The translations under genes were made by a program, and so were the position numbers. From Alviniconcha marisindica (taxonomy: Eukaryota; Mollusca; Gastropoda; Provannidae), in contig JABMCL010001716.1 in NCBI GenBank assembly GCA_018857735.1, forward strand, positions 183,501 to 247,500: a stretch of 64,000 nucleotides of DNA. Reading direction: 5' to 3'. Below the pieces are notes generated by a model. That model did no database searches. It saw only the letters and a program-made list of their open reading frames with translations, and was not told the origin of the DNA. Of this stretch, positions 21,193 through 33,908 are shown in pieces; the stretch's first letter is position 1, and each line of letters starts with the position of its first letter.

Positions 21193-24100
21193 GTGAGGCT
21201 AGGAGTGTGTCTCAGATATTTAGTAAACAGACCTGTGTGTTGGCCTTTGCAAGACAGGGCTCCAATTTACTTTTGAATTGTACTACTACTAGTTCAGCAG
21301 TAGTGAAACTAACATTGGATGGAACTGTAGCATTGCTGTAGTGTTACTACTATGACAGTATTACTAGTATTACTATTAGTGATACACACTGTGGTTGGCA
21401 CTTGCAGGACCAAAATGCAGAGAGAAGGAGGAGAGGTCAGGGACAGCAGCAGACACCAGGTTCCACTGTTTCTCAGGGCAGGAACTGACAGGGATCCAAA
21501 CACAGCTCCTGAAATGGTATGATGCCAACAAGAGGGACCTGCCATGGAGGCAACAGGTAAAAACTGAAATGAATAAAAATAGATGTTTTCATGTATGTCT
21601 TAATATTACTATTAGCTTTTTTTTAATTTAAAAAGAAAAGAAAAAAGAAAAAAAGAGGTCTCTTTCAAATGCTAATTAAAGTTTAATCAATGCTTTTATA
21701 GGGCAATAGGAAGCACATTTTGGAGGTTGCCTTCATTCATCATTGTGACCTGCAGTTGTACTGTTACTATGCCATTGTCAGCCATGGTAATACTAATAGA
21801 TCATCTACACATGTTAGGAAGCATCAAAAATGACATGTACTGTATAGCAAGTGGGTGCATGTATGATACACCAAGATGCTAATGTGTGGTAAGTGGGCAC
21901 ATCATGTACAAATAGTGAAATACACCAAAATATTTGTCATAACTTAAATGTTAAATTATGTAAGTACTGATGGGGAAATTGTCTAACTAATTTGTTATGT
22001 TTTTAAATTTAATAAACAAGATTTATGCAGCACCACATCTTTCACAAGAATTACTTTAGGAGTGTTGTTTGCTGTATCAAGGCATTTTCCATTAGAATAA
22101 CTTGTGATGTTCTGGCTTTGCATCAGTTTTATTTATTTCTGTCTCTGAGTCCGACTCTCAGATGATAGTTTTGTTGTTCTGTTTGTGTTTGTTTGTTTTA
22201 CTTTTTGCAGAGCTTTATTCAATTATTGTCTAACACAAACACTGCAACAGTGAAAAATAAAATAAACAGTATTTTTTTTAAAAGTACAGCATGGTTAATC
22301 TACACAGTAGTATTTTAGTAATACATACTAATTATATGCATGTATATTGTAGAGAGAGATAAAGTATTTAAAATGCATTTGATTTATATTTTAACTGCCT
22401 GTTTTTTCTTTGCAGACAGTCTTGTGATTCAGTTTAATTTGTGAACAATTGCAATACATCATTTTTGTCTTATTCTTGACCTATTGTATCTTTTCTTTAT
22501 TTTCATTTTTCTTGCCTCATTTGTTACTTTTTGCAGAGCAGAATCTCTGATGTCAACCAGAGAGCTTATGGAGGTATGTGTAATTGTAAACCATAAGTAT
22601 ACAGGTGATAGCTGATCTCACCTGCTATTCTAGACCATTATGCATTTAAGTCTAGTCTAATTATTAAGTTTGTATTCTGGCCAGCACAAAAGGTCTGTTT
22701 GGGGGGGCATACTACATTATAGTACATAGCAATGCTTGGCTATCTTATCTCTGTATCACTAACAGTAACACTGTACCAGTTACAACTTCCATTGACAATT
22801 AACGCACCCCAGAGCAGGAGGGAAATGCCCTACCATGAAATACAGCATTAATCAATTTAGTGACAAAAAATGATAAATAAACTTACAAGTACGCAGATAT
22901 AAATTATGATTATTCCAGTTTATGATAAAAAATAAATAAAATTGTTTAGTTTTTTACGGTTTTGTGAATTACAATTTACTTGCATCTAAACATGTCATGT
23001 GTCAAGACTAATAATAATACAGACTAAGTGTAATAACATTTCTGTGGATATTTATTTGTCAGATTGTTTCAGGGTGTGACTACTGAAGTCTGAATATAGA
23101 CTGCTCCAAAACATTCTGTATGTAACAATACTAACAGCCTGGTTTACATGTGTACACATGTACATGTATGTGCATATCATTGGTGCTGTCTGTGGCAGTT
23201 TGGGTATCAGAGATCATGCTGCAGCAGACACAGGTTGCCACGGTGATTGACTACTACAACAAATGGATGAAGGTAAGAGGACTATCACATATTTCTGTTG
23301 GATCATACAAAACTAAGAGTTGAACCTGAAGCATGCATATAATATATATATATAATGAGCCTATGCCAAAAGGTGCTCGGCGAGGACCATCCATTTTTTG
23401 GTCATAAATACTTCTTCAGGTTTAAGTTTTCTCTGAACAAACCTAACTTTGTCCGAAAGAGCATGCATCAAAGAGATAGTAAGATAAACTTGACTCCCAA
23501 AATCAATTTGGAGTTAGTAAAATATGAAAATTTACACCAAGTCCGGGCCGAAAATTGGCGAAGGAAGGGTGGACATTTTGGGTGCACCGCTTCAGTTGTC
23601 GTTTTGTTTGCATCTTTCTTCTTCAGGCAATTTTCCTTTTGCTGTCTCAGAGGACATAGTCAATGCTTTTTAATGCTTGTGAAAACAGCTCATAACTACT
23701 TGTAAACTCTGAATAAACTTTTCGATCGAAACGCATTGGGTCCGATTACGACGCTGACAAAAAAATTCGTCTGCTACTAGTCACTGCGGACTTGTGGGTG
23801 GTGAAACAAAGAAGCTGTTGCTAAAATCAGTATTTAGTCAAAAGCAGTGATAATAAAAGCGTTGGATTCCATTTGTATTTAATCCTTTCAAGTTTAAAAT
23901 TTCAAATTTATATTTTGTCAGTCTGTAAATGTAATGATCAAAAAATTGCCGATCCTGGGGATAAACGTTGATTTTGTGACTGCGGTCTTTTTGCACGAAG
24001 CGCGGCCATGTGTACCCACAGTGCTTTGCGCCTACAGTCTCTTCAAATATGGCACCAACAAGGAGCGGTGAGTGAATTTTTGAGTTGGGTCATGTACCTT

Positions 24101-27100
24101 TTTACACTTACAATCGAAATAATGTTACGATCGACAGATTAAAAGTTACTTTTCATTCATACAACGATATTTTTGCATTTTCGTTCGTAATTATAAGCGA
24201 ACTGACCATTATTAAACAGATTTCAGTCGGAAGTGTGCAAATTCAAACTGACGTCTCTGTTCAATAGCCAGTTTTTTCTCGGAAGACACAACTACAAGGT
24301 CAGCGTTTCAATCGCAAGTGACCAGTTTTTGCACAGCCCTGTCCAGGTTATGATCGGATGAACCTAGCTTTGTGTCAGTGTTTCGATGAAAAGAGAAAAA
24401 CGTACACGTTCGTGTGTTTACTTCAAAATGGCAGAGCTACACGTGTTTACGATGGCACACATTACCAAGTTGATTTTCCACTGTCGGAATAAACTGAAAG
24501 GTTTCAACTGTGCTGTATTGTCATTTCTTCTGTTGATCAGAATGGAATGCTACCCTGATACAAATACAAGTTTGTAAATTTGTCGATACGCTTCTGCAGC
24601 TCTACATATTTGTCACTGCTGTGATTGATTGGTGTGAACGAAGATCAGAAAAATGCATAGTATTTATTATGTATGCATACAGTTACAAAGAGAGAAAAGA
24701 AGAAAGAAAAAAAAAGCACTACCATAACATTAACTTTGGCTGTGACTGAGGGATGATAAAAATGTTAAAAAAATTTTCTCCCTCTTCCCAGGCGTTCGTG
24801 AACGGCCTCCTGCACCAAAAAGAGTGTCTCTTCAGCTGAAGAATAAAGATTATTGCAAGAGATGGAGAGACGCCCTCAAACTGGACACCGAGCATGCCGG
24901 TTTGCAGAGGCTCAAAGACATGCACAGAAATAGAAGAAACAGGAGACGACCTAAGACGGAGGAGGAGAAAGCTAGAACCAACGAACTAGCTCATCGGCGT
25001 GTGGCAAAATCAAGGTAAGTAAATTAAAATTCTGAGAACATGAATGTACATTTTTGTGCTGTTTTACTACAGAATGATTAAATTGCAGCAGTTGTACTTT
25101 CTTGATTTTTGTGTATTATTCATTTAGGCGTCTCATACTCTAATCCTTTTTTATTTTGTTTTCGGGTTGTCGTTTTTTTAATCAGTTTTTTATTACTACA
25201 GAGATGGAGAGATGACCCTGCCAACCAGCTCAAAGAGCCTGTTTCATCTGTCTCCTCTGCCCCTGTCACCCCACTGTCAGAGGACTCTGCCCCTGTCACC
25301 CCACTGTCAGAGGACTCTGCCCCTGTCACAGCTCCAGTCCCACTGTCAGAGGACTCTGCCCCTGTCACCCCACTGTCAGAGGACTCTGCCCCTGTCACCC
25401 CACTGTCAGAAGACCCTGCCCCTGACACAGCTGCAGTCCCTGACCCTGTCTGCAGGAAAACCTTCTTTGACCAGCTTCAGAATGAAATGGCAGCAACTAC
25501 ATCTTATGCAGGCGTGCACAGAATTGTTGTGAGGACTGCTGAGGCCGTCAAGAACTTTCCTGTGGCAGCTCAGCCAGACTTGTATGTTACTGCAATCCCC
25601 CAAGGATCCATTGATGCTGTATCCCTGCCTCTCAAGCCCGATGACGCCCCTCCACACCATTTCCCTGTCTGGGTTTTGGGGGATGGGAATTGTCTGCTGT
25701 GCACACTAAGCATACTGGCCTTTGGGCATCCAGAAAACTTTGTGGAGATGCGAATGAGAATAGTAGCTGAGCTTACACTCAATATTGCTTGCTACGTTTC
25801 TCCTTCCTACTTGGCAAGTGGGTCATCTGCCACTGGAGCCACATTGCTGGAGTACCTCATGCTAGATGTTGACATTCCCTTCAGTGAAGGCCTCACACCT
25901 CTTGAGGTTCTTCAAGATGAAATCGTCAGTGTCTGCAAGCCGTCAGCAGACTTCAACATGTGGGGGGTGTATGCTGCTGCAAACGTCTTGAAGGTGCCTA
26001 TGACGAGTGTGCACCCTGACAAAGGAGTGGCTCACAAAAGGTTGCTAGCAAAAAGAACAATCTGGCCAACCCAAGAAAATGCAGACACACCCTGTTACAT
26101 CATGTGGACGTCCCATTGTGATGACATGACTCATCAGTGGTGGTCAGCAAACCACTTCATCCCACTGCTGCAGCTGCACCCAACCGAGGAGCCTCTCTGT
26201 TGTGGACAACACCACTGTCACTGAGGACACACTCAACACTGCTTTCATCGAAGATGACAGTTTGCACTTTGCAGATCTCCAAGACAGGTGAGAAGAGTAG
26301 ACCCTTTGGTGATGAAATTAATCTGTATTCCTTGCTTTGGATGTTACCCCTTCCCACATGTGACATCTTTGGACCATTGAACTTGGCTACAACATTAATT
26401 TGATTCACATTTTTTTGTTTAGTTTTTTATGCTGCTTCTAGCAGGACAGATGCAGTCTAAAGTGTGTGCTGAAAGCCAGAATAAAATTACAATTTGGTTT
26501 AACTTCTAGCAGGACAGATGCAAAGCTGAAAGCCAGAATAAAATTACAATTTTGATTTAACTTCTAGCAGGACAGATGCAGCCTAAAGTGTGAGCTGAAA
26601 GCCAGAATAGAACTTTTCAACTGACATAGCACTGTTCTTTGTGTATGTTTCAGCTTCCCTCAGCTTGATGAGTTTTACATCCTGACCTGGGAAAAATGGA
26701 AAGGAATACATTTGTCAGGTACATGCAGGTTTTGCAGTTTTATTCAAACTGGAGTGTCTTTCTCCCCCACAACACTACCAAAGTTTATTTTATAAATAAA
26801 TTTATTTTATGTGGCCAGAATAGTCATTTTCCTCGTACATTTTTCATTTGTGTGGTAAATTTCATGTTCATTTTGCAGTCATTATATTGCCTTATTGTAT
26901 ATCTTCAGGTTAAAGAGGTTGATGCTGCAGGTGAGGATGTACTGGTGTACTTCATGACCCAGCAGGGGCAGCAGTATTGCTGGAGTGTCAAACCTGATTC
27001 CTCATGGGAAGCGTTGCAGTATTTTGTTCTGAACAACAGAAGGATAACTCTCTGTTGGAATGCAGACCTCTCCACCCGCTGCAAGCAGATTTTTGAAATT

Positions 27101-30100
27101 GTTTAGTAGATGTTATTTGTTAGGTATCGTGTGCAGTTTGCACTGGTATTTGCCATTATCAGTTTTTATAACATTTCATTTTTATTGTTTCTGTCCATTC
27201 CTTTTTGGGATATTTTTTGTTGTTAAATAAATTAGATGGAATGTGGATTGACTTGAGAAAGTGCTTTTCTGTAAGAAGAGTTCTGAAATGTGCTTTTGGT
27301 TGTGACGGAGTGTGGTTGTTCTTATGTGACCCTTTGCGGTTGGCAGGACAATAAAATCTAGTTACTGCTATTGTCATCCGCTTTCATATTTATGTTTACT
27401 GCACTCGACTCCCCTTTCCTATTACCTCTCTTGTTTTCTGCCTAGTCCTCTTGCTCTGTATGTCTTTTTAATATTTATGCTAATGGTCCTGACCTTTTTC
27501 TCCAGACATTTTGAGGGGGTAAGAGTATGGCCTTTTTGTATGGCTCTTGTTAAGCAGCTAGGAGATGGTAGGTGTATGTGCAGCTTGCTGCTGTGTGCAC
27601 TGGTATTTGTAAAGCAGTTTTAATTTTTTTATTGTTCCTGTTCATTCCTTTTTTTTGGTATTTCTTTGTTTTTTCTTTTTCTTTAATCTGGTATGAATAA
27701 CTTAGACCAAATGGTCAATGATACCAGCATGTCTTAGCCTTGTGTGCCCTTTTACCAGGAGTAAAACTGAAGGGATTAACTCTTCAAAAGTTTGATGTTT
27801 GTGTATACATATATTTTGTTTTATGTTTGCATAGGTTCTGGTTTTGTGATTGACTTGAGAAAAGGCTGATATATCAGAAGAGTTGTGAATTTGCTTATGA
27901 GAGCGTTTTATTGCCCTGAGGTGACATTGTGCAGTTAACAGTGCGTTAAAATCCAATGACTGTTACTCCTTCAATGACAGGTTAATGTCTTTTGTAACAG
28001 AACTTTAGCTTTTGTCAACAGTTGTGTAAAGGCTGAATGTACATTTGTAATTTAAAGTGGATTTCTGTTATGTCAATGAATGAATGATAATGACAACTTT
28101 GCAGTGCTTTTTTGCTAGTCACATACTGACTTTCCAGTGTTGCATACACCTTCATGTCCTCTGGAATGTGTTACATCCAACAGTTAATTTGTTAAAATAA
28201 TGGTTTCACTTTCAGCTTTGGTAGATATTTGCAGCAATGTGTTGCATGTAGGAAAATTAACTCTGATATGTTAGCTGTATATTTTACATGAAAGGAAAGT
28301 TTACAAACTGTACAAGGAAAAAATGTTGTGTCCACCATAGAGTTGTTACATCCAAAAGACAAAATGCTTAAGAGGGGCCTTTGATAATTATATGCAACTT
28401 GTTTGGTGCTGGAGTTGTGAAAACCACTCTACTAAATCAGTTGATAACATTTTGTTACAGTGTAGGGAAATCAGCACTGTTATTTTATAAGTTGTGTATT
28501 GTGTGCATGGAAAATATTGTGTCCATCCAATAATCGTTACATCCAACAGATAAAATAAAAAAATAATCTTTGATGAACTAATTTCATGCTTCATTCATGG
28601 AAACAACTTTGCTTAGTAAATTCTAATTAACTCATCCTATTTTTCATTGAGTCCTGTGTTTTGTTTTTATTTTATTTAAACTGTTCATGGTGGTAATCTG
28701 TCGGATGTAAAACAGGACATCACTGTTATGATATGGTATGTGAAATAAAAAGTGTTTTGAGTCAATGTTGAGTTTTACTGTCTTGTTGTGGAGGATGAAA
28801 GTTACCCCCCTCCCAGATTGATGGCAATTATTCAATTTAAACTTCAAATGAAAACAAACACTGTGTCCCATGTTACATCCGACAGATTCACAGTGTCCGT
28901 CTTTAAATGTCTTTTTCTCAGAACCACTGCACCAAGTTATCTTTTTAAGACCTGAAATGGATACAAAAAAGTCTAATCTTTCAAATGGTGTTACTTGCTA
29001 AATGACTTTTCTGCTTTTATTTTTCACCAAAATGTCCACCTTGGCAGCACCATTTGGTACAGGCTCATATACGCATGATATAAATGTATATATATATATG
29101 CTGCTCAGTTAGATGATGTTGATGGTGATATAAAGAATGCTGAAGGTTTGAGGAAGAAATCTGGTTTTGGTAAAAAAAAAATAATTGATAACTTCAGTTT
29201 TACTTAGTTACACACATTTTGATCATTTGAAAGGGAAAAAAATATACGAAAAACTCAAAAAGCTGTCTGTTCTTGTTTTTCTTAACTTTACAGGGCTCCA
29301 TAATTTGTGTGCCTCACTGTGTCTGTGTCTGTACAGATTAAAACTGAACTGAAAATGATGCTTTTATAGACATAAACTTTCTGCAGAAGGTAAGATGATA
29401 TATAAGCGAACATCAATCAAGTAAGATGATATGCATCAAAACCCATGCATTGTCCAGATGCATTAAAGCCATTATACTGAGCTGTTGTGCATAATTATAT
29501 ATATATCCAACTGTTGTGTGTTTTGATCATATAACACTTGATGGCTTTTTGTGCAGCAAGTAATCATGTTTGAAAGTTATAAATTTGTTATAAAGTCAAC
29601 TGGGCATTTCAAAACAAAAATCCTTGATTTTGCCACTTCTATTAGTTCTAGTTCTACCTGTGGGACAAAACATGTTCTGAGAAGACCACTGCCTTTGCAA
29701 ACAAGGTTTTGTGTGAATCAAAACACATAAAAGGTTAAAACTGTAAAAGGAATGCTTATTTAATAATTTATGACAATACACACCATGCAAATATTCGGCG
29801 TAAGCCCCTTTTGCCAGAGAGAAAACAACAGTTAAACAGTGAAAAATGAAAATGTAAGCAACTTATCCACTTTTAGATATGGTGTGTTGGTGTTCAGGGT
29901 TTGTTAGTGTATTTTGACTTGTTTGACTTGTTTTGTGTGACTGTTCCTGTTGTGTCACACTGCTTGTTTGACTTGTTTTGTGTGACTGTTCCTGTTGTGT
30001 CACACTGCTTGTTTGACTTGTTTTGTGTGACTGTTCCTGTTGTGTCACACCGCTTGTTTGACTTGTTTTGTGTGACTGTTCCTGTTGTGTCACACTGCTT

Positions 30101-30448
30101 GTTTGTGCAGAAATGGCCAAGTTTGCAGGACTTAGCAGAGGCAAACTTAGAGGTATGTTAATGTTATTGTGAAATAATTTCCTTTGGAAAAATAAATTTC
30201 TGAACTTTCTAAACAGAATTTAGCCATTGCTAGTTCCACTTCCAGTGCAGTTAACTGCGTTAATTGATTGGTTTAAATTTAAACAAATTAGTTATGCATA
30301 CCAAGCTCTTTCAGAAACCTTTTTTGGTGTGTGTATCTTGAGTGTGTGTGCTGTTTACTGCACTGCGATGTGATTGCTGGCATGTGTGTGTGTGTGTGTA
30401 CACGTGTGAGTGTGTGTGTGTGCACGTATGCATGTGTGTGTTTGTGTA

Positions 30449-30497
<49 letters not shown>

Positions 30498-33400
30498 ATG
30501 TATGCATGTGTGTGTGTGTGTGTGGTGGGTGGGTGTAAGTGCCATGAGTGAGTTTCTTAAATGTGTCCTTGGGGCTGTGTAAGTTTGTTTATGAGCTAGG
30601 ACTCGTCCTTCATAGTAAAATCATGCTCTGTTTTGTGTTTTTCAGGAGGTGAACGAGATGTGGTCTGGTCTTGGTTATTACTCTCGTGGCAAGCGGCTCT
30701 ACCAGGGAGCGCAAAAGGTGAAGACAATCTGCAGTTGACTTTCAGGAAACACTGGACCTGAAGCATGGTATCAAAGCTATGGGGAGGTGAAGGATGGGGC
30801 TGGTCTTGGTATACTCTCGTGGCAAGCGGCTCTACCAGGGAGCGCAAAAGGTGAAGACAATCTGCAGTTGACTTTCAGGAAACACTGGACCTGAGGCATG
30901 GTATCAAAGCTATGGGGAGGTGGGGATAGCTGTCAAAACACTAGACATGAGGCATGGTGTCAAAGATATGGGGAGGTGGGGATAGCTGTCAAAACACACT
31001 GGACATGAGGCATGGTATCAAAGCTATGGGGAGGTGGGGATAGCTGTCAAAACACTAAAACATGGGGCATGGTGTCAAAGATATGGGGAGGTGGGGATAG
31101 CTGTCAAAACACAGGACATGAGCATGGTATCAAAGCTATGGGGAGGTGGGGATAGCTGTCCAAACACAAGAGACATGCGGCATGGTATCAAAGCTATGGG
31201 GAGGTGGGGATAGCTGTCCAAACACAAGAGACATGAGGCATGGTATCAAAGATATGGGGAGGTGGGGATAGCTGTCCAAAAACACACATGGGGACATTGG
31301 GGGGGGGCCAAAATGGTATCAAAGCTATGGGGAGGTGGGGATAGCTGTCCAAACACAAGAGACATGAGGCATGGTATCAAAGATATGGAGGGGCAGGGAT
31401 AGCACTGTGGTAGACTGTAGACTCTTGTTCAAAAGGTCATGGATGTGAGTCACAGCAGAATCAAGGGGCAGGAGAATATTCTTCTCCAGGGTCAACTTTC
31501 TGTGCTGACTCTTATTTTGGTATCCATTCCACCCTGTTACACCACAGTAGCACATATAAAAGATCCCAATCATTGTGCCAAAATTGCACATAGCAGGTTT
31601 CGCTAACGTGCCGCTAAACACACATGCACCCGACATATGTGGCTTTGAACAAAGTGATGCTGTAAACTGGTGCATGGTTGTATGGTGTACACAGAATGTG
31701 CACCGAGACATTAGCAGTTTCACACGACACCAGCCATGTAACAACCAAACAGTGCTGTGAGCACACCACTTTGGTGGATAATAAAAAACACTGTGTGTAA
31801 AGCTACAGTCACCCATGCAGAGTCATGTACAACTAGAGTGTGGTGGATCTGCTTGGAAGCAGAGATTAACCCACTTGGCCCCAGACCAGCCGCTGCCCTT
31901 TCGCTATGAAATCCCATGCGAAGGGAAGTAACTGTGTCAAATGATCCCGGTATACACCTTTTAAAATCAATAATAAACACCAAATGAAAGTTTCAGCTCA
32001 CTTCGTATTTCCCCCAGTTTGCGAATACAGTGTTCTTGTATATCCAACAGGTTTAGATTTTTTTCACTTAAAAATAAAAGCACAAAAAGAAGAAGAAAAA
32101 TAGTCAGAAATGTCTGCATTTGAATGTCAGATTGTTGGGTGCCTATGGGGTAACCGACTTTGCAAAATTTCCAGTTTGAATCTCCAAAGATGAAGCTCCA
32201 TGAGTTTGTTAGAGTGCCCACAGTAAGCAAATGAGCCAAATTTGCAGTTCAAATCTCAAAGGATGAAGCTCCGATGCCATTGCTATATTACTAGGGCTTT
32301 TGTTTATTTTCATGCATCTATCGCGTGTCCATCTTGCAACTTTGAAAATTCACAGTTTCGCTCAAACTCCACCAGACTTCAAACAAAGGATATCGCCATA
32401 AGTAGTAAACAATAGCGGAAACAAGGCTATAAGTCTTGCAAGAATCCTGTTCCTATTTGCATAAGCCAAGATGCTAGTATGGATCGTCTGCTAGCCAGGC
32501 TGCTTTGGGGCGGTCTGGGGTTTTGCGATAAGGCAAAAGAGCGGGTGGTGACAGGCGGTCTGGGGCCAAACGGGTTAAGACTATATATATAGTTGCTGTT
32601 GTGAAGCACTTGGGGCTCATCTCAGTGGTCTGTTACTGCATTTATTGCCTTGTTTTCAGGTAGTGATGGAGCTACATGGAGAGATGCCCAGGTGTAGCAA
32701 AGAGCTGCAGAAACAGTTGCCAGGTGTAGGGAGGTACACAGCAGGTGCCATTGCCTCCATTGCTCTGGGGCAGGTATGGCAAATGCCTGGTGTTTTTTGT
32801 TGTGTTATCTGGAGTTTTGTCTTTTTGACTGAAAAGAACATCATGATGATGATTGCCAATGTGTTGAGCACTCGAAACAGCCATGGAAAACTATACACAT
32901 GGCTTGTACTGGAGGAGTCTTTTTGATGAATGGTCTCACACGCACGCACACACGCACGCATGCGCGCAAGAGAAAGAGAGAGAGAGAGAAGAAGATGGCA
33001 AAAAAACGGTGTGAAGAAGAACAGTAAATCAAAGCCTTATGACAACACCATAACTTCATTATGAAGTGACAAATACATTGCACAAGAATGTAGTATGGCA
33101 CTGAGTCCACTGGCACCCACATAACACTGGTTGCACATTAATGTCATCAAATGGAAGAAAAGGGTTAAGACACAAAAGAACATTAGGGGAAAAGTCCTTT
33201 AAAGGAATGTACGACTTGGCTGCAGATTGCCTCACTTGGTGGCCCTGGGCACATTTGGCTTCTTGTTGTAGCGTTCTGGCAGCTGAACCCTCTGGGTGTC
33301 ACCAGGTATATATATATATATATACTAATGCATTCCGTAGGGTGAGAGGACTGTGTGTGTGGCCATTGTTTATTACCCAACACATGGGCAGCCGTACACT

Positions 33401-33867
33401 GTCTTCAGAAGATTGATCTCCGTTTCTGGAGGCTGGATGCCGTTATGCAGAGGAGCCTGTCATGGCTGAAGATAGCCCTCACATAACTGTGCCGTGCATA
33501 ATAACGATTTAATGTAGCCGTGGTGTTTTTGCCGGTGTCAGTGTGCTCTGACACAGCCCAGACAAACCAAGGCAAGTGTATTTTGGTCCAACAGAGCTTG
33601 TCAGTTACAAATTATCTCCCCTGTACCAGCAGGCTGGGGCTGGGCATATTGACTGTTTAGGCTGGGCAATGATGCACAAGCTAGAAAAGTTGCTGGTGGC
33701 CTCTTGTGGGATGATGACTATTAAAGGGGGAAAAAATATATAGGAGAAAGAAAGTGTACTCAAAGAAGAGTGTTTTGAAATGAGTATATCTTACTAAGTC
33801 AATCTTATTTATATTACTGATGTGTCTGTGTATATATGTGGTGTGTGTGTGTGTGTGTGTGTGTGTG

Positions 33868-33908
<41 letters not shown>

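Larger units (their letters stand above)
23355..29068 (+). mobile_element. Putative 5.7-kb DNA element with terminal inverted repeats carrying an OTU-like gene
   Basis: The left end ATGAGCCTATGCCAAAAGGT (23355 on) matches the reverse complement of the right end ATGAGCCTGTACCAAATGGT (29068 back), and the match runs on through GCT: 20 of 23 positions. Both ends abut similar AT-rich sequence with GCATG (GCATGCATATAATATATA on the left, GCATGATATAAATGTATATA on the right), so a target duplication may be hidden in it. Inside lie the spliced OTU-like gene (24049-27106) and, near the right end, repeated TTACATCCAACAGA-like motifs. No recognisable transposase is present. It accounts for most of the 6.8-kb MUTYH intron 4, same orientation as MUTYH. 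Confidence 0.55.
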
